Shown here: piece after piece, positions 9,578 to 17,726 of the stretch
How positions within the stretch are numbered: position 1 is the first letter of the stretch
How the letters are laid out: each line of letters opens with the position of its first letter
Source: G963668345 sp965206025
Lineage (GTDB): Bacteria; Acidobacteriota; Terriglobia; Bryobacterales; UBA6623
Reading direction: 5' to 3'
NCBI GenBank assembly: GCA_965206025.1
Contig: CBDBIU010000003.1
Location: 248,001 to 312,000, forward strand
Length of the DNA stretch: 64,000 nt
Translations under genes and position numbers: made by a program
Notes under the pieces: model-generated
What the model was told of the DNA's origin: nothing
Seen by the model: the letters and a program-made list of their open reading frames with translations, nothing else
Database searches by the model: none

Positions 9578-10891
9578 GGCTCTTCCGGGTTTGGTCCTTC
9601 CGGGTTTCTAGTGGGCGAGTGTGGCTCGGTGGTAGTCTCGCGGGATGCAAGACCGCGAGCTATACCGCCAGATTCTGGGCATCGAAAGTCCCTGGAAAGT
9701 CGCGCGAGTGGAGCTGCGCCGAGCCGACGGCGAAGTCCACATCTTCCTCGAACACGACGAGCAAGTCCGCTGGCCGTGCCGCCAATGCAGCGCCGTGTGC
9801 GCACTCCACGATCATCAGCCCGAACGCCGCTGGCGTCACCTCGACACCTGTCAGTACCGCACGATCCTGCACGCCCGGCCGCCGCGCAGCGACTGCTCCG
9901 AGCACGGGCCGCGCGTCGTGCGACTGCCCTGGGCCGAGGCTTCCAGCCGCTTCACCGCGCTGTTTGAAGCTCTCGCGATCTCGTGGCTGAAGGAAGCCAG
10001 CCAGCAAGGCATCGCCGAGTTGCTGGCGCTGAGCTGGGACGAGATTCACGGCATCCTGGAACGCGCCGTGCAACGTGGGCTCGAACGTCGCGCGGCAGAG
10101 CCGATTCCCTACCTGGGCGTCGACGAGAAGAGCTTCCGCAAGCGCCATCGCTATCTCACCGTCGTCAACGATCTCAACCGCTCGCGCGTGTTGTTCGTCG
10201 CCGAGGGACGCCGCCAGGCCAGCCTGGACGGCTTTTGGAAGACGTTGAGCGCAGAGCAACTCGCCCGAGTCGAGGCCGTCGCGATGGACATGTGGGATCC
10301 TTACGTCGCCTCGACCCGGGAGCATCTCGACGAATCGGAGAAAAAGATCGTTTACGACAAATATCACATCGCGGCGCATCTGGCGAAGGCGGTGGACCAA
10401 GTGCGGCGGGCGGAGAACAAGCGTTTACTGGCCCTCGGCGACGAACGTTTGACAGGCACGAAGTACGCTTGGCTGCGGCATCCGGCGAACTTTTCCGAGG
10501 ACGCCTGGCGCGAGTTCCGCGCGCTGCGCGAAAGCGACTTGAAAACGGCGCGGGCGTGGGCGTTGAAGGAAACGGCGATGCGGCTGTTCGACTATCGTCG
10601 CGAATCGGCGGCGCGAGCTTTCTTCGAGCAATGGCGCGGCTGGGCGAGTCGCAGCCGGCTGACGCCGATGGTCACCGTAGCGCGGATGTTGACGGCTCGC
10701 CTCGAAAACATACTCACGTATCTGAAACACCGCATTACGAACGCGGTCAGCGAGGGGTTGAACTCAAGGATTCAATGGGTCAAGGCCACGGCGCGCGGTT
10801 TCCGCAATCAACAGAACTTCATCAACGCCATCTACTTCCACTGTGGGAAACTCGATCTGGCTCCTTCGCCCACTTAAAACCCGGAAGAGCC
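9578..10891 (+). mobile_element. ISL3-family insertion sequence
   Basis: The left end GGCTCTTCCGGGTTT (9578) and the right end AACCCGGAAGAGCC (to 10891) are inverted repeats, the same as the MITE ends. It carries one transposase gene. The 8-bp target duplication AACTATGT is at 9570-9577 on the left, but its partner is at 11349-11356, beyond MITE B. The IS and MITE B therefore entered the sulfatase gene as one unit. The left end has a second partial copy of the terminal motif (CTTCCGGGTTTCTAGTGGG). Confidence 0.9.
9645..10877 (+). CDS. ISL3-family transposase
   Basis: A 410-residue transposase. An N-terminal zinc-binding pattern (WPCRQC..VCALHD..DCSEHGP, about residues 43-88), the domain start YLGVDEKSFRKRHRYLTVV (about 155) and the C-terminal ITNAVSEGLNSRIQ motif (about 364) are standard ISL3 features. 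The acidic residues in GVDEKS and AVAMDMWDPY fit a DDE core. It is the only transposase in the window with ends matching the four MITE copies, so it is the likely source of their mobility. Confidence 0.93.
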   Translation: MQDRELYRQILGIESPWKVARVELRRADGEVHIFLEHDEQVRWPCRQCSAVCALHDHQPERRWRHLDTCQYRTILHARPPRSDCSEHGPRVVRLPWAEASSRFTALFEALAISWLKEASQQGIAELLALSWDEIHGILERAVQRGLERRAAEPIPYLGVDEKSFRKRHRYLTVVNDLNRSRVLFVAEGRRQASLDGFWKTLSAEQLARVEAVAMDMWDPYVASTREHLDESEKKIVYDKYHIAAHLAKAVDQVRRAENKRLLALGDERLTGTKYAWLRHPANFSEDAWREFRALRESDLKTARAWALKETAMRLFDYRRESAARAFFEQWRGWASRSRLTPMVTVARMLTARLENILTYLKHRITNAVSEGLNSRIQWVKATARGFRNQQNFINAIYFHCGKLDLAPSPT

Positions 10892-11348
10892 CCGGGTTTT
10901 TAGTGGGTGGCCAACGGGTAGCCGGCTCCTCCATCCTGCCGACCCGACGTCGCCCGCAGTCACATCGGAGCCCAAAAGGCGGCCAAGAAATCCCCAAATA
11001 CCCTACACGCCAGTCCGGTCGTGGGCAACTCGTAAAGGGAATAAGACACTGATAAACAGGGAGTTATCTCTTTGAGTGTGGCCACTGGATGACAGTTGTG
11101 GATCTGCATTTCACAGCCTTCGGGAGACTGTACGACTACCTGCCAGCAGCCTTGCTCTACTCGTAACCCTTTGTTTATCAGTAATTCTTTTTGGCCAACG
11201 CAGTCGCCGCCCGGCCTTGGGGGCCGTAGAGTTGTCACGAAGCCCTTGAATGGCACCGAAGCAGGCTCCGGGAGGTCGGCCTCACAGTGGCGAGGGATCC
11301 GTCACTCACCGCCGCCAGCCACTAAAATCCTAAAATCCCAGAAGAGCC
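10892..11348 (+). mobile_element. MITE copy B, fused to the ISL3 element
   Basis: It matches MITE A over its length with one base change in the internal frame and about 9 extra bases (a repeated CTAAAATC) near the right end. Its left terminal GGCTCTT is missing: the sequence begins CCGGGTTTTTAGTGGG directly after the ISL3 right end. The right end is intact and is followed by the AACTATGT duplication shared with the left end of the ISL3 element. The composite 9578-11348 therefore behaves as one transposed unit. Confidence 0.88.
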
Positions 11349-12443
11349 AACTATGTTAGGGCGAGCGATCCTCTGGTAATTGAGGATCATTGGGTTTGAC
11401 CAAAAGGCAACGTTACCGATTACGTCGCTTTCCGCTCGCAGCGCGATCTCTCTCACCCCAGAAGGAAGCCGAACACGAAAATCATGCCACCGCCCGTCAC
11501 CTCTAAGTTCTTCATCAAATAGGGTTGTCCGTGCGTTTGGATGACTAGCTCTGACAGAGTATTGGACTGTGGAACCTGCGACGAGATTGTGGACACCGAA
11601 CAGCAGCTCGCCTCCATCTGCTTTACCTAGCTGGTAGGTGATTTCACCGGGTGTTCGCACAAACAGGGTGTCACGGACTTCTCCCCGGACAACATGGCGG
11701 TACTTGCCAAAGGGCTGTACGGCGAAACGTCCGATTTTGCTCAGGACCCTAACCTTGTCCAGCCGTGGTACAGGATGTACGGTGCGAGGAAAGCGTATGA
11801 ACAAAAAACGAAGCGGCTTTTCGTCCTCCGTCGTCCCAGAAACTTGGATGTCCGAGATGCTATCACCATTAACGAGGAATTGTGCAGAATGTAGCTTACC
11901 GTAGTTTCGTAACTGGAGCCAGTTACGAAGAAAATCGGACCGAGGGGGAGTATCCACTTCACTCCAATGAAGTGTAAAGCTATCTAGGCCAACTGCAGAG
12001 GAAACTTCAATGGTAATGGAGTCCACTTCCGTTACACTGTCGAAATGGAGACGGGGACTCACATAGGTAATAACGTCACCCTCTATTTGTGTCGTCCACT
12101 GTTCTTTTATTTCCACGGAGGCCCACGCGTGGCGGGTTTGTCTCTTCGTGCTAGTCGCGAGTGTGGTATCAGGAACGGCAAAGTGGAGTCGGCTGGGTTG
12201 GTCGAGGAATCTCTCCAGAGCATGGGTGACTCCGGGGAGTTTTGTTTCACTGGCGCGAAAGATCATCCAGTAAGTGAAACCAACCAGAACGAGGCCAGTC
12301 GCAAAAAGAAGGGTCCGCTTAGCCACTTAGTTCCCTCTTGTAGACCGACTGTCGGGGGTAGAGTCCAGAGACGGGCGAAAAGGGGAGCGCCACTATCGTT
12401 TTCGACGAGACCCTAAGCCAAACGGGCCGGAAAGGGTCATTTT

Positions 12444-13793
12444 TCAAAATGCGGTATGACGGGGAATGGTTTCCGTGCCCCTGCGATAAGCCGGCGGTTT
12501 CGGGTCGAGCCAGTCGACGACAGCCTCCTTCACGGCAAAAGCGAAGAAGTGATTACCCAGTGGATTGTAGTGTCCAATGTAGTGTCGTCCTACGTACGCC
12601 CTGGAACTGAGTCGAAACGCTCTGAAGTCTTCCACATGCTTCTGCAGGGTGTCGACAAATCGGATATTGTTGTCCCGCAAAAACCTGACGAACTCCCCGT
12701 CCTCTCGAGAGAAACCCTCACACGCGCGCCTCACCGCGCCGCTATCGTAACTCAGGAAAACCATCAGTTTCTTGCCGTTCTCTCGCGCGAAGGCCTGGGT
12801 CTTCTCAACGATGTGCATGCTCGCCTTCAGCGCGTACTTGACATGCACAGAACGGGCCGTGCGAGAAATCCCCTCCGGCGTACTGAAATCAGCTTGAACG
12901 CGAAGTTGCCCCGCCAACGTTTCAAGCAGCTGGCGGTCAACTACGGTCCCAGAGCGTTCCGCAACTATGAGTTTGACGACCGGATCATGCCGGAAGCGTT
13001 CCACGACATGGTCCTCGTCGGTCAGCTGGTTCAACGACTCCACCGTGGGGTAGGGGTTTTCGTGCTCCACCGCCTGGCCGCTGTCCAGGTCTGGGCGGAT
13101 ATGGACCCAAGGGTTGCCAGAAAACTGATAGAGATATCCCAGGTGCACCCGCCACCATTTGCCAACGCGAAGCCATCTCCAGGCGCTGATGCTGCGAAGA
13201 TGATCATCGATGCCCCAGATGTTCAGGATCAAGTATTCAGCTTTTGACGGCGTGGCCTCTTCTCGCAGCAGTCGCCGATAGGCCTGGTAGACTCCATAGC
13301 CGCCGACCCCGAAGTTTCGGATCGGCTCGCCCAGGTGGGCCGCCAGATATTCCTCCCAGGTCTCGCCGTCACTGACCTGATTGCCCTGGGTGAAGCTGTC
13401 GCCATAGGCATTGATCCTGCAGGGCCGATCGGCGTAGCTGATCATCTTGCGCTCGCCGGTTTCAGAAAAACGGGAGGTCGTCCGGCAGCCGTCGACACCA
13501 TCTTGGCTCACAAAGTCTCGCATCGTATAGCCGAGCTCGGGGTCGAACCTCACGACGTTCGTCTGATTGGAATCTAAGAACGCGGCGACTTCTTCCCGTG
13601 TATAGGTCAGCTCGCGAAGAAAGGCTTCGACAGACTGGGAGTTACGGGACTGCTGGCCCGGCGAGGCGGATGAACGCTGCTGGGAGAAGGCCCGCTTCGT
13701 CGGCCGCACGGCCAAAGGAAAGAGGGGCGAAGCCCACAGGAAACTTCTACGAAGCATGGTTTGGGGGGGGAATATCTGGTGCTCGCCTTTCAC
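12444..13793 (-). CDS. SGNH/GDSL-fold hydrolase, secreted
   Basis: A 449-residue protein. The block I motif GDSFTQG (about residues 131-137, Ser133 as candidate nucleophile), NFGVGGYGVYQAY (about 160), LILNIWGIDD (about 188) and a late HYNPLGN segment (His as candidate base) mark an SGNH hydrolase, probably a surface-polymer acyltransferase or esterase. A hydrophobic stretch at about residues 17-29 resembles a signal sequence. The start is a GTG at 13793, chosen because GGAGGAG lies about 4 bases upstream; an internal ATG at 13757 has no such site. It heads the minus-strand cluster with the two sulfatase-like genes. Substrate unknown. Confidence 0.75.
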   Translation of the reverse strand: MKGEHQIFPPQTMLRRSFLWASPLFPLAVRPTKRAFSQQRSSASPGQQSRNSQSVEAFLRELTYTREEVAAFLDSNQTNVVRFDPELGYTMRDFVSQDGVDGCRTTSRFSETGERKMISYADRPCRINAYGDSFTQGNQVSDGETWEEYLAAHLGEPIRNFGVGGYGVYQAYRRLLREEATPSKAEYLILNIWGIDDHLRSISAWRWLRVGKWWRVHLGYLYQFSGNPWVHIRPDLDSGQAVEHENPYPTVESLNQLTDEDHVVERFRHDPVVKLIVAERSGTVVDRQLLETLAGQLRVQADFSTPEGISRTARSVHVKYALKASMHIVEKTQAFARENGKKLMVFLSYDSGAVRRACEGFSREDGEFVRFLRDNNIRFVDTLQKHVEDFRAFRLSSRAYVGRHYIGHYNPLGNHFFAFAVKEAVVDWLDPKPPAYRRGTETIPRHTAF

Positions 13794-13883
13794 GTTTCTC
13801 CTCCGGGAGGCGCTCCTGCCGTTTCTCTAATTGGCGTGGCGCCGAGCGCCACATCGCGGCCTACAATCTACGAGGGAGGTGTA

Positions 13884-14545
13884 AGCCAGGATTTCCTTTT
13901 TGGCCGTCCTGGCACGGATAGGGTAGCCGATCCGCAGCCGCCATGCAACGGTTTTCGCACTGATGCCCCTTTCGGTACTCCTCTCGATGCCGCTCTAGCC
14001 CTCGAATGCTGGCGATCGTACCGTTCCGGTGACCGCAGAGGGCTTTTGGGCAACACCTCTCCCGCGGCCGCCTGCTGCAACTCGCCTACGCTGACTGTTC
14101 CGGGCCGTCTGTTACCCTCCCGGCACAGGTAACGCCCAAATCCGTCGCAGCATCTCGCCAAACAGCTTCCGGTTGAGATGACCCTCGGCCAGCAGGAGCC
14201 AGTAGTAGCGAGCATGCTTGACCAATCGTCCGCCGGTCTTCATCAGCCGCTGCTGCAAGCTCGTCAGCGACCAACTCTTGATCCTGTTCGGCAGCCCCAG
14301 CCGCCGCCAGAGATTGCCGAGGTTGTAGGCCAACACGCTCAGGTGTAGCCGTACCTCGTTGGCGCGGAAACGGTGACACGACAGTCGGGTCCAACTCGTT
14401 GCCTGTTTGCCTTCCTTGATCCACTGCTCCGCGGTGCCGCGCTTGTTGTAGAAACGCACCACCGACCGGCTCCGCAGGGTAATGTTCGTGACGATGAATC
14501 CGACGCGCGGGAACAACTCGCCGGGGTGCCAGTACGCCACGATCG
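13884..14545 (-). mobile_element. IS1380-family remnant, copy 3 (3' part)
   Basis: The minus-strand frame 14112-14585 encodes the last ~145 residues of an IS1380 transposase (HPGELFPRVGFIVTN to the end), in line with copies 1 and 2. The right inverted repeat (CCAGGATTTCCTTTTTGGCC) begins at about 13884. The 5' two thirds and the left end are lost; similarity stops at about 14545. More diverged than copies 1 and 2, so an older insertion. Confidence 0.85.
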
Positions 14546-14836
14546 CAGGGGCGCCACAGTCTTCGGCCAGTGCGCGCTCTCGCATCGGGCAGCCTCGCGG
14601 TACGGCTCCTCGTTAATCGAGAATGGCCTTCAGGGAAGATGCCCCAGAGCAGGCCCGAAGGAACCGCTGCGGAAGGAGCTTATGTCTTGAGATCGGGGAG
14701 TGGGGCCGGGACGAGAGCATGGGCTGAACCCCGTGGCTGCGACGGTTCGGGCCACTTCGTGGGCCCTCACCGTCTTGCCACGGTGGCGCGCCGTGTGATT
14801 CTCGGGATCGCCACCCGCTGGGGGGATGAGGGCGTG

Positions 14837-14926
14837 GGGTGGGGTTATCCCCTAAACCTAAACCCGACCGCCAATCTCTCTAAGTTAAAAAGTGAGAGGT
14901 TTCCTACTAGAGGATAACCCCAACCC
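14837..14926. repeat. Nested inverted repeat in the 14.55-14.94 kb intergenic region
   Basis: Arms TGGGGTTATCC (about 14839-14850) and GGATAACCCCA (about 14912-14922) enclose an AT-rich centre that itself forms CTCTC..GAGAG. A run of C follows at about 14929-14939. The rest of 14546-14942 shows no gene. It lies just beyond the 3' end of the primase-like gene, so it could be a replication origin, an end structure or a terminator of the integrated element; I cannot tell which. Confidence 0.45.
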
Positions 14927-14942
14927 AACCCCCCCCCCCATT

Positions 14943-16469
14943 TCAAGGCCGCTTGACCTCAAGGAGTTGCCAGAGCCGCGTGTTGTGTCTCTGCCCTGCG
15001 ACGACGAGCCGGACACTCACTTGGCCGGTGGCGGTGGCGATTTCGAAATGGCGATCCCGGTTCGCGGCAAGCTTCTTGCCCAGGACGACCTTGCGGCTCT
15101 GTGCGTCCCCCGGCCCTAAGTCAAGCGGCTCCTCGAGGGCGCTCACCAGGGGGAGGAGGTCGGCGACTCCGACTTTTCGCTCGGCGTGCCCGTCCCACCA
15201 CGCTGCCAAAAAGGCGAGCCACTCCGCTTGAGACTGCTCGTGAAGGCGCCCCTGGTTTTCCAAAAAGCCGTCGATGCCGGCGTTCCCAAGGACGCCCCCC
15301 ATTGCCTCTGAGTAGCGCTCAAAGCCGCCCAAGGTCTTTCGGCCCCGGGGCCGATCGGCTGCGAGCCAAGCCCTAATCAGCACAAGCGCTGCCCAAACTA
15401 GTCCAGCCCAGTTCTCGGCCACAAAGCCGGGCAGGTCGGGGTGCCGAAAACCGCTCCGGCGCCATGGTTGAGGACACCGCGCGTCAAGCCGTATTGGAAT
15501 CGTCCTTCGGGCGATCTCGTCGGACAGCGCTGGATTGTTTCCCGTCGCTATCCAAATGCAGCGAACCGGGATCCGCGCCATCGTAGAGCTGCCCAAGATT
15601 CGATCCTCCCAGTACGGGCTGGTGATAGCGGCCGACAGTGCGGGTGAGGCCAGCCGAAGCTGCAGGTTGTCGATCAGGACGAACACGGGCGCCTCCCTAA
15701 GTTTCGAAGTAATCCGACGTCTCCACTCCTCTTCATCGCGACCTTCCGTCATCGTCGGCGTCCAGTCGCCCGTCGCGGGAAAAGTCAAGACCTGCGCCAA
15801 AAGTGATGCGCCCGTTCCAGGCTTGGGCTTCTCTATCAAATGAAGTGGTGTCGCGCCGTCGGCCAGGTCACGCATGAACGGCAATAGGCAGAGCGCCACG
15901 GCGTTCGCCCGGTCCGCTTCGCTGGCGAATGGGAAATCGTGCAAAACGTCCTTCAGGATGAGATTCGCCCTAGCCAAATCAAATTTGCTCGGCCGCAGAG
16001 GGACCGGGCGTAGCTTAAAGCCAGACCTCGGGTAGTAGTATGTCCGCGAGCGTCGGTGGTAACCGCCCCACTCCTGGAGCGTGCCGTCGGCGGCGAAGAC
16101 CGGGACCTCGACTAGGCGTTCCAGTGGGGGGAGGGGCGGGTTCGGCGTGGCGAGCAGGTCTCGCGCTAGGTCTTTTGGTGGCCTAGCCGGCGTTTGTCTC
16201 TCCCCCGTTCCCTTGAAGAACCGTGCCTTCCTGGCGACCAGATGCTGCATGCGGGCCTCCTTGACGACCTGAATTACTGGCCCGCTGTCGTCGCGCTTCA
16301 CGAGCTGCGAGATGACTCCGCCGTGCAGGTATAGGAATTCGTCGTCCTCGTTTGCGTAGCCGAGGGCCTCCCAGGCCCGGCTCGTGAGCGTTTCCAGGTC
16401 CTGTTGGTTGGCGTTGATCGGGAGGCGAGTAGGGCGGGCGTCGGATGGCGCAAAGCTAACGCGAGGCAT
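14943..16469 (-). CDS. Primase/helicase-like P-loop protein of a mobile element
   Basis: A 508-residue protein. The centre looks like an AAA/P-loop domain: KPKPGTGASLL (Walker A position, with Ala where Lys is expected), PVFVLIDNLQL (Walker B position), CIWIATGNNPALSDEIARRT (sensor 1 and arginine-finger region). This layout resembles the helicase part of P4-like primases and related proteins of phage-plasmid or integrative elements. The N-terminal ~150 residues are not recognised. Start ATG at 16469 is preceded by GGGGAGGT. It lies downstream of an HTH gene (17167-17397, same strand) with a similar strong binding site, now separated by MITE C. Function is inferred from fold-like motifs only. 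Confidence 0.6.
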   Translation of the reverse strand: MPRVSFAPSDARPTRLPINANQQDLETLTSRAWEALGYANEDDEFLYLHGGVISQLVKRDDSGPVIQVVKEARMQHLVARKARFFKGTGERQTPARPPKDLARDLLATPNPPLPPLERLVEVPVFAADGTLQEWGGYHRRSRTYYYPRSGFKLRPVPLRPSKFDLARANLILKDVLHDFPFASEADRANAVALCLLPFMRDLADGATPLHLIEKPKPGTGASLLAQVLTFPATGDWTPTMTEGRDEEEWRRRITSKLREAPVFVLIDNLQLRLASPALSAAITSPYWEDRILGSSTMARIPVRCIWIATGNNPALSDEIARRTIPIRLDARCPQPWRRSGFRHPDLPGFVAENWAGLVWAALVLIRAWLAADRPRGRKTLGGFERYSEAMGGVLGNAGIDGFLENQGRLHEQSQAEWLAFLAAWWDGHAERKVGVADLLPLVSALEEPLDLGPGDAQSRKVVLGKKLAANRDRHFEIATATGQVSVRLVVAGQRHNTRLWQLLEVKRP

Positions 16470-16636
16470 CGCGCACCTCCCCAGTAGCGGCCAGCGAAGT
16501 GCCGCTGCCCTGTGAGATGCCTGCGCTCGGGGTCGCCGAGCATCGATCTCTCTCCTCTAACGCCCCCGGGGTGTATTTCGGATAAAAAAGGTCGTAAACT
16601 ACTAATAGATAGTATTGGCATAGAATTTCCTTTCCT

Positions 16637-16666
16637 TAGAAGCCCGGTGTTCGGGTGCCGGGCTTC
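16637..16666. repeat. Perfect 10-bp stem hairpin
   Basis: AGAAGCCCGG and CCGGGCTTCT are perfectly complementary around a 10-base centre. No T-run follows on either strand, so it is not a standard intrinsic terminator. It lies upstream of the primase-like gene and next to the insertion point of MITE C. Confidence 0.55.
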
Positions 16667-16675
16667 TAACTAAAA

Positions 16676-17131
16676 GGCTCTTCTGGGATTTTAGTGGCTG
16701 GCGGCGGTGAGTGACGGATCCCTCGCCACTGTGAGGCCGACCTCCCGGAGCCTGCTTCGGTGCCATTCAAGGGCTTCGTGACAACTCTACGGCCCCCAAG
16801 GCCGGGCGGCGACTGCGTTGGCCAAAAAGAATTACTGATAAACAAAGGGTTACGAGTAGAGCAAGGCTGCTGGCAGGTAGTCGTACAGTCTCCCGAAGGC
16901 TGTGAAATGCGGATCCACAACTGTCATCCAGTGGCCACACTCAAAGAGATAACTCCCTGTTTATCAGTGTCTTATTCCCTTTACGAGTTGCCCACGACCG
17001 GACTGGCGTGTAGGGTATTTGGGGATTTCTTGGCCGCCTTTTGGGCTCCGATGTGACTGCGGGCGACGTCGGGTCGGCAGGATGGAGGAGCCGGCTACCC
17101 GTTGGCCACCCACTAAAAACCCGGAAGAGCC
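16676..17131 (-). mobile_element. MITE copy C, 456 bp
   Basis: The same element as copies A and D in reverse orientation, ends GGCTCTTCTGGGATTTTAGT and ACTAAAAACCCGGAAGAGCC. It is flanked by an exact 8-bp duplication AACTAAAA at 16668-16675 and 17132-17139. It separates the HTH gene from the primase-like gene. The internal 98-codon frame runs 16760-17056 on the plus strand. Confidence 0.93.
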
Positions 17132-17166
17132 AACTAAAACTCAGTCGAGCCTCTGAAGGCCCCTCC

Positions 17167-17397
17167 CTAGCGCGGGGTACGCCGGGGCTCACCACCGACA
17201 GGCCTGCCGGCTAACCACTGCTCCAGATCCTCGGGCCGGTATCGGACCAGGGCCGACAATTTGACGAAACGTGGCCCGCGGCCTTCTAGCCGCCATCGCC
17301 GAAGACAGGCGACGGAGACGTGAAGTCGGGCAGCGACTTCACGCTCTTTCAACAGCGTCGAGCTGCGCACTGCGGCGTCACGGGTTAAAACGGACAT
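17167..17397 (-). CDS. Helix-turn-helix (excisionase/MerR-like) DNA-binding protein
   Basis: A 76-residue protein. LLKEREVAARLHVSVACLRRWRLEGRGPRFVKL is a winged-HTH pattern like that of excisionases and helix-turn-helix-17 proteins, followed by VRYRPEDLEQWL. The start ATG at 17397 has GGGGAGG 6 bases upstream; the open frame extends further upstream without support. With the primase/helicase-like gene it suggests a small integrative element whose integrase is missing from the window. Confidence 0.72.
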   Translation of the reverse strand: MSVLTRDAAVRSSTLLKEREVAARLHVSVACLRRWRLEGRGPRFVKLSALVRYRPEDLEQWLAGRPVGGEPRRTPR

Positions 17398-17726
17398 GTG
17401 GCCTCCCCTTTCAGATAGCCAGATGCTGTCTTCCGCCCGGTAGCAGCCGACCCCAGAGGGTCGCATTTCCACGCGCGGAGTTAGCAAACTAACGCTTTAG
17501 AGATTGGTTAGGCAGTGAGGAAGCCGCCCGGCTCCGCACAAACGAAACCAGCAAGCGTCGACTTCCACCGGAAGGCGTTTCACTCGACCCGACGATCCCG
17601 CCAAGGCAAAGTGTTGGGGTGCGTACTCCCAGAGTTTCAGAGTCTCAGCGTCCCGTCCGGGGAAGCAGCGAAATGAAACTCGAGGGTAGTGTATCACAAG
17701 TCGTAGCGTCTTGTAGTAGTCTTGTC

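Larger units (their letters stand above)
3745..12326 (-). pseudogene. Sulfatase-superfamily gene broken into five pieces by four insertions
   Basis: Joining host segments 12326-11349, 9569-9213, 7548-6983, 6518-6374 and 3951-3745, with one copy of each target duplication removed, gives one protein of about 748 residues ending at a stop at 3745. Residues 1-325 hold a membrane anchor (about 5-22) and a beta-rich region. The hydrolase domain follows, starting RPNIVLYVIDALRPDRLGAY, then ASWTKPAIGSL (nucleophile region, no CxPxR), FLYIHSIDPH, TSDHGE and ELYDLSDDPLEQ, and finishing LRSLGYIH, a typical sulfatase-family tail. Frame is exact across the ISL3/MITE composite, MITE A and IS1380 copy 1. 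Across IS1380 copy 2 it needs a 1-nt adjustment of the assumed duplication. I saw no stop codon in the host segments, so the damage looks recent. The N-terminal piece (12326 to 11349) could still be translated. Confidence 0.85.
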
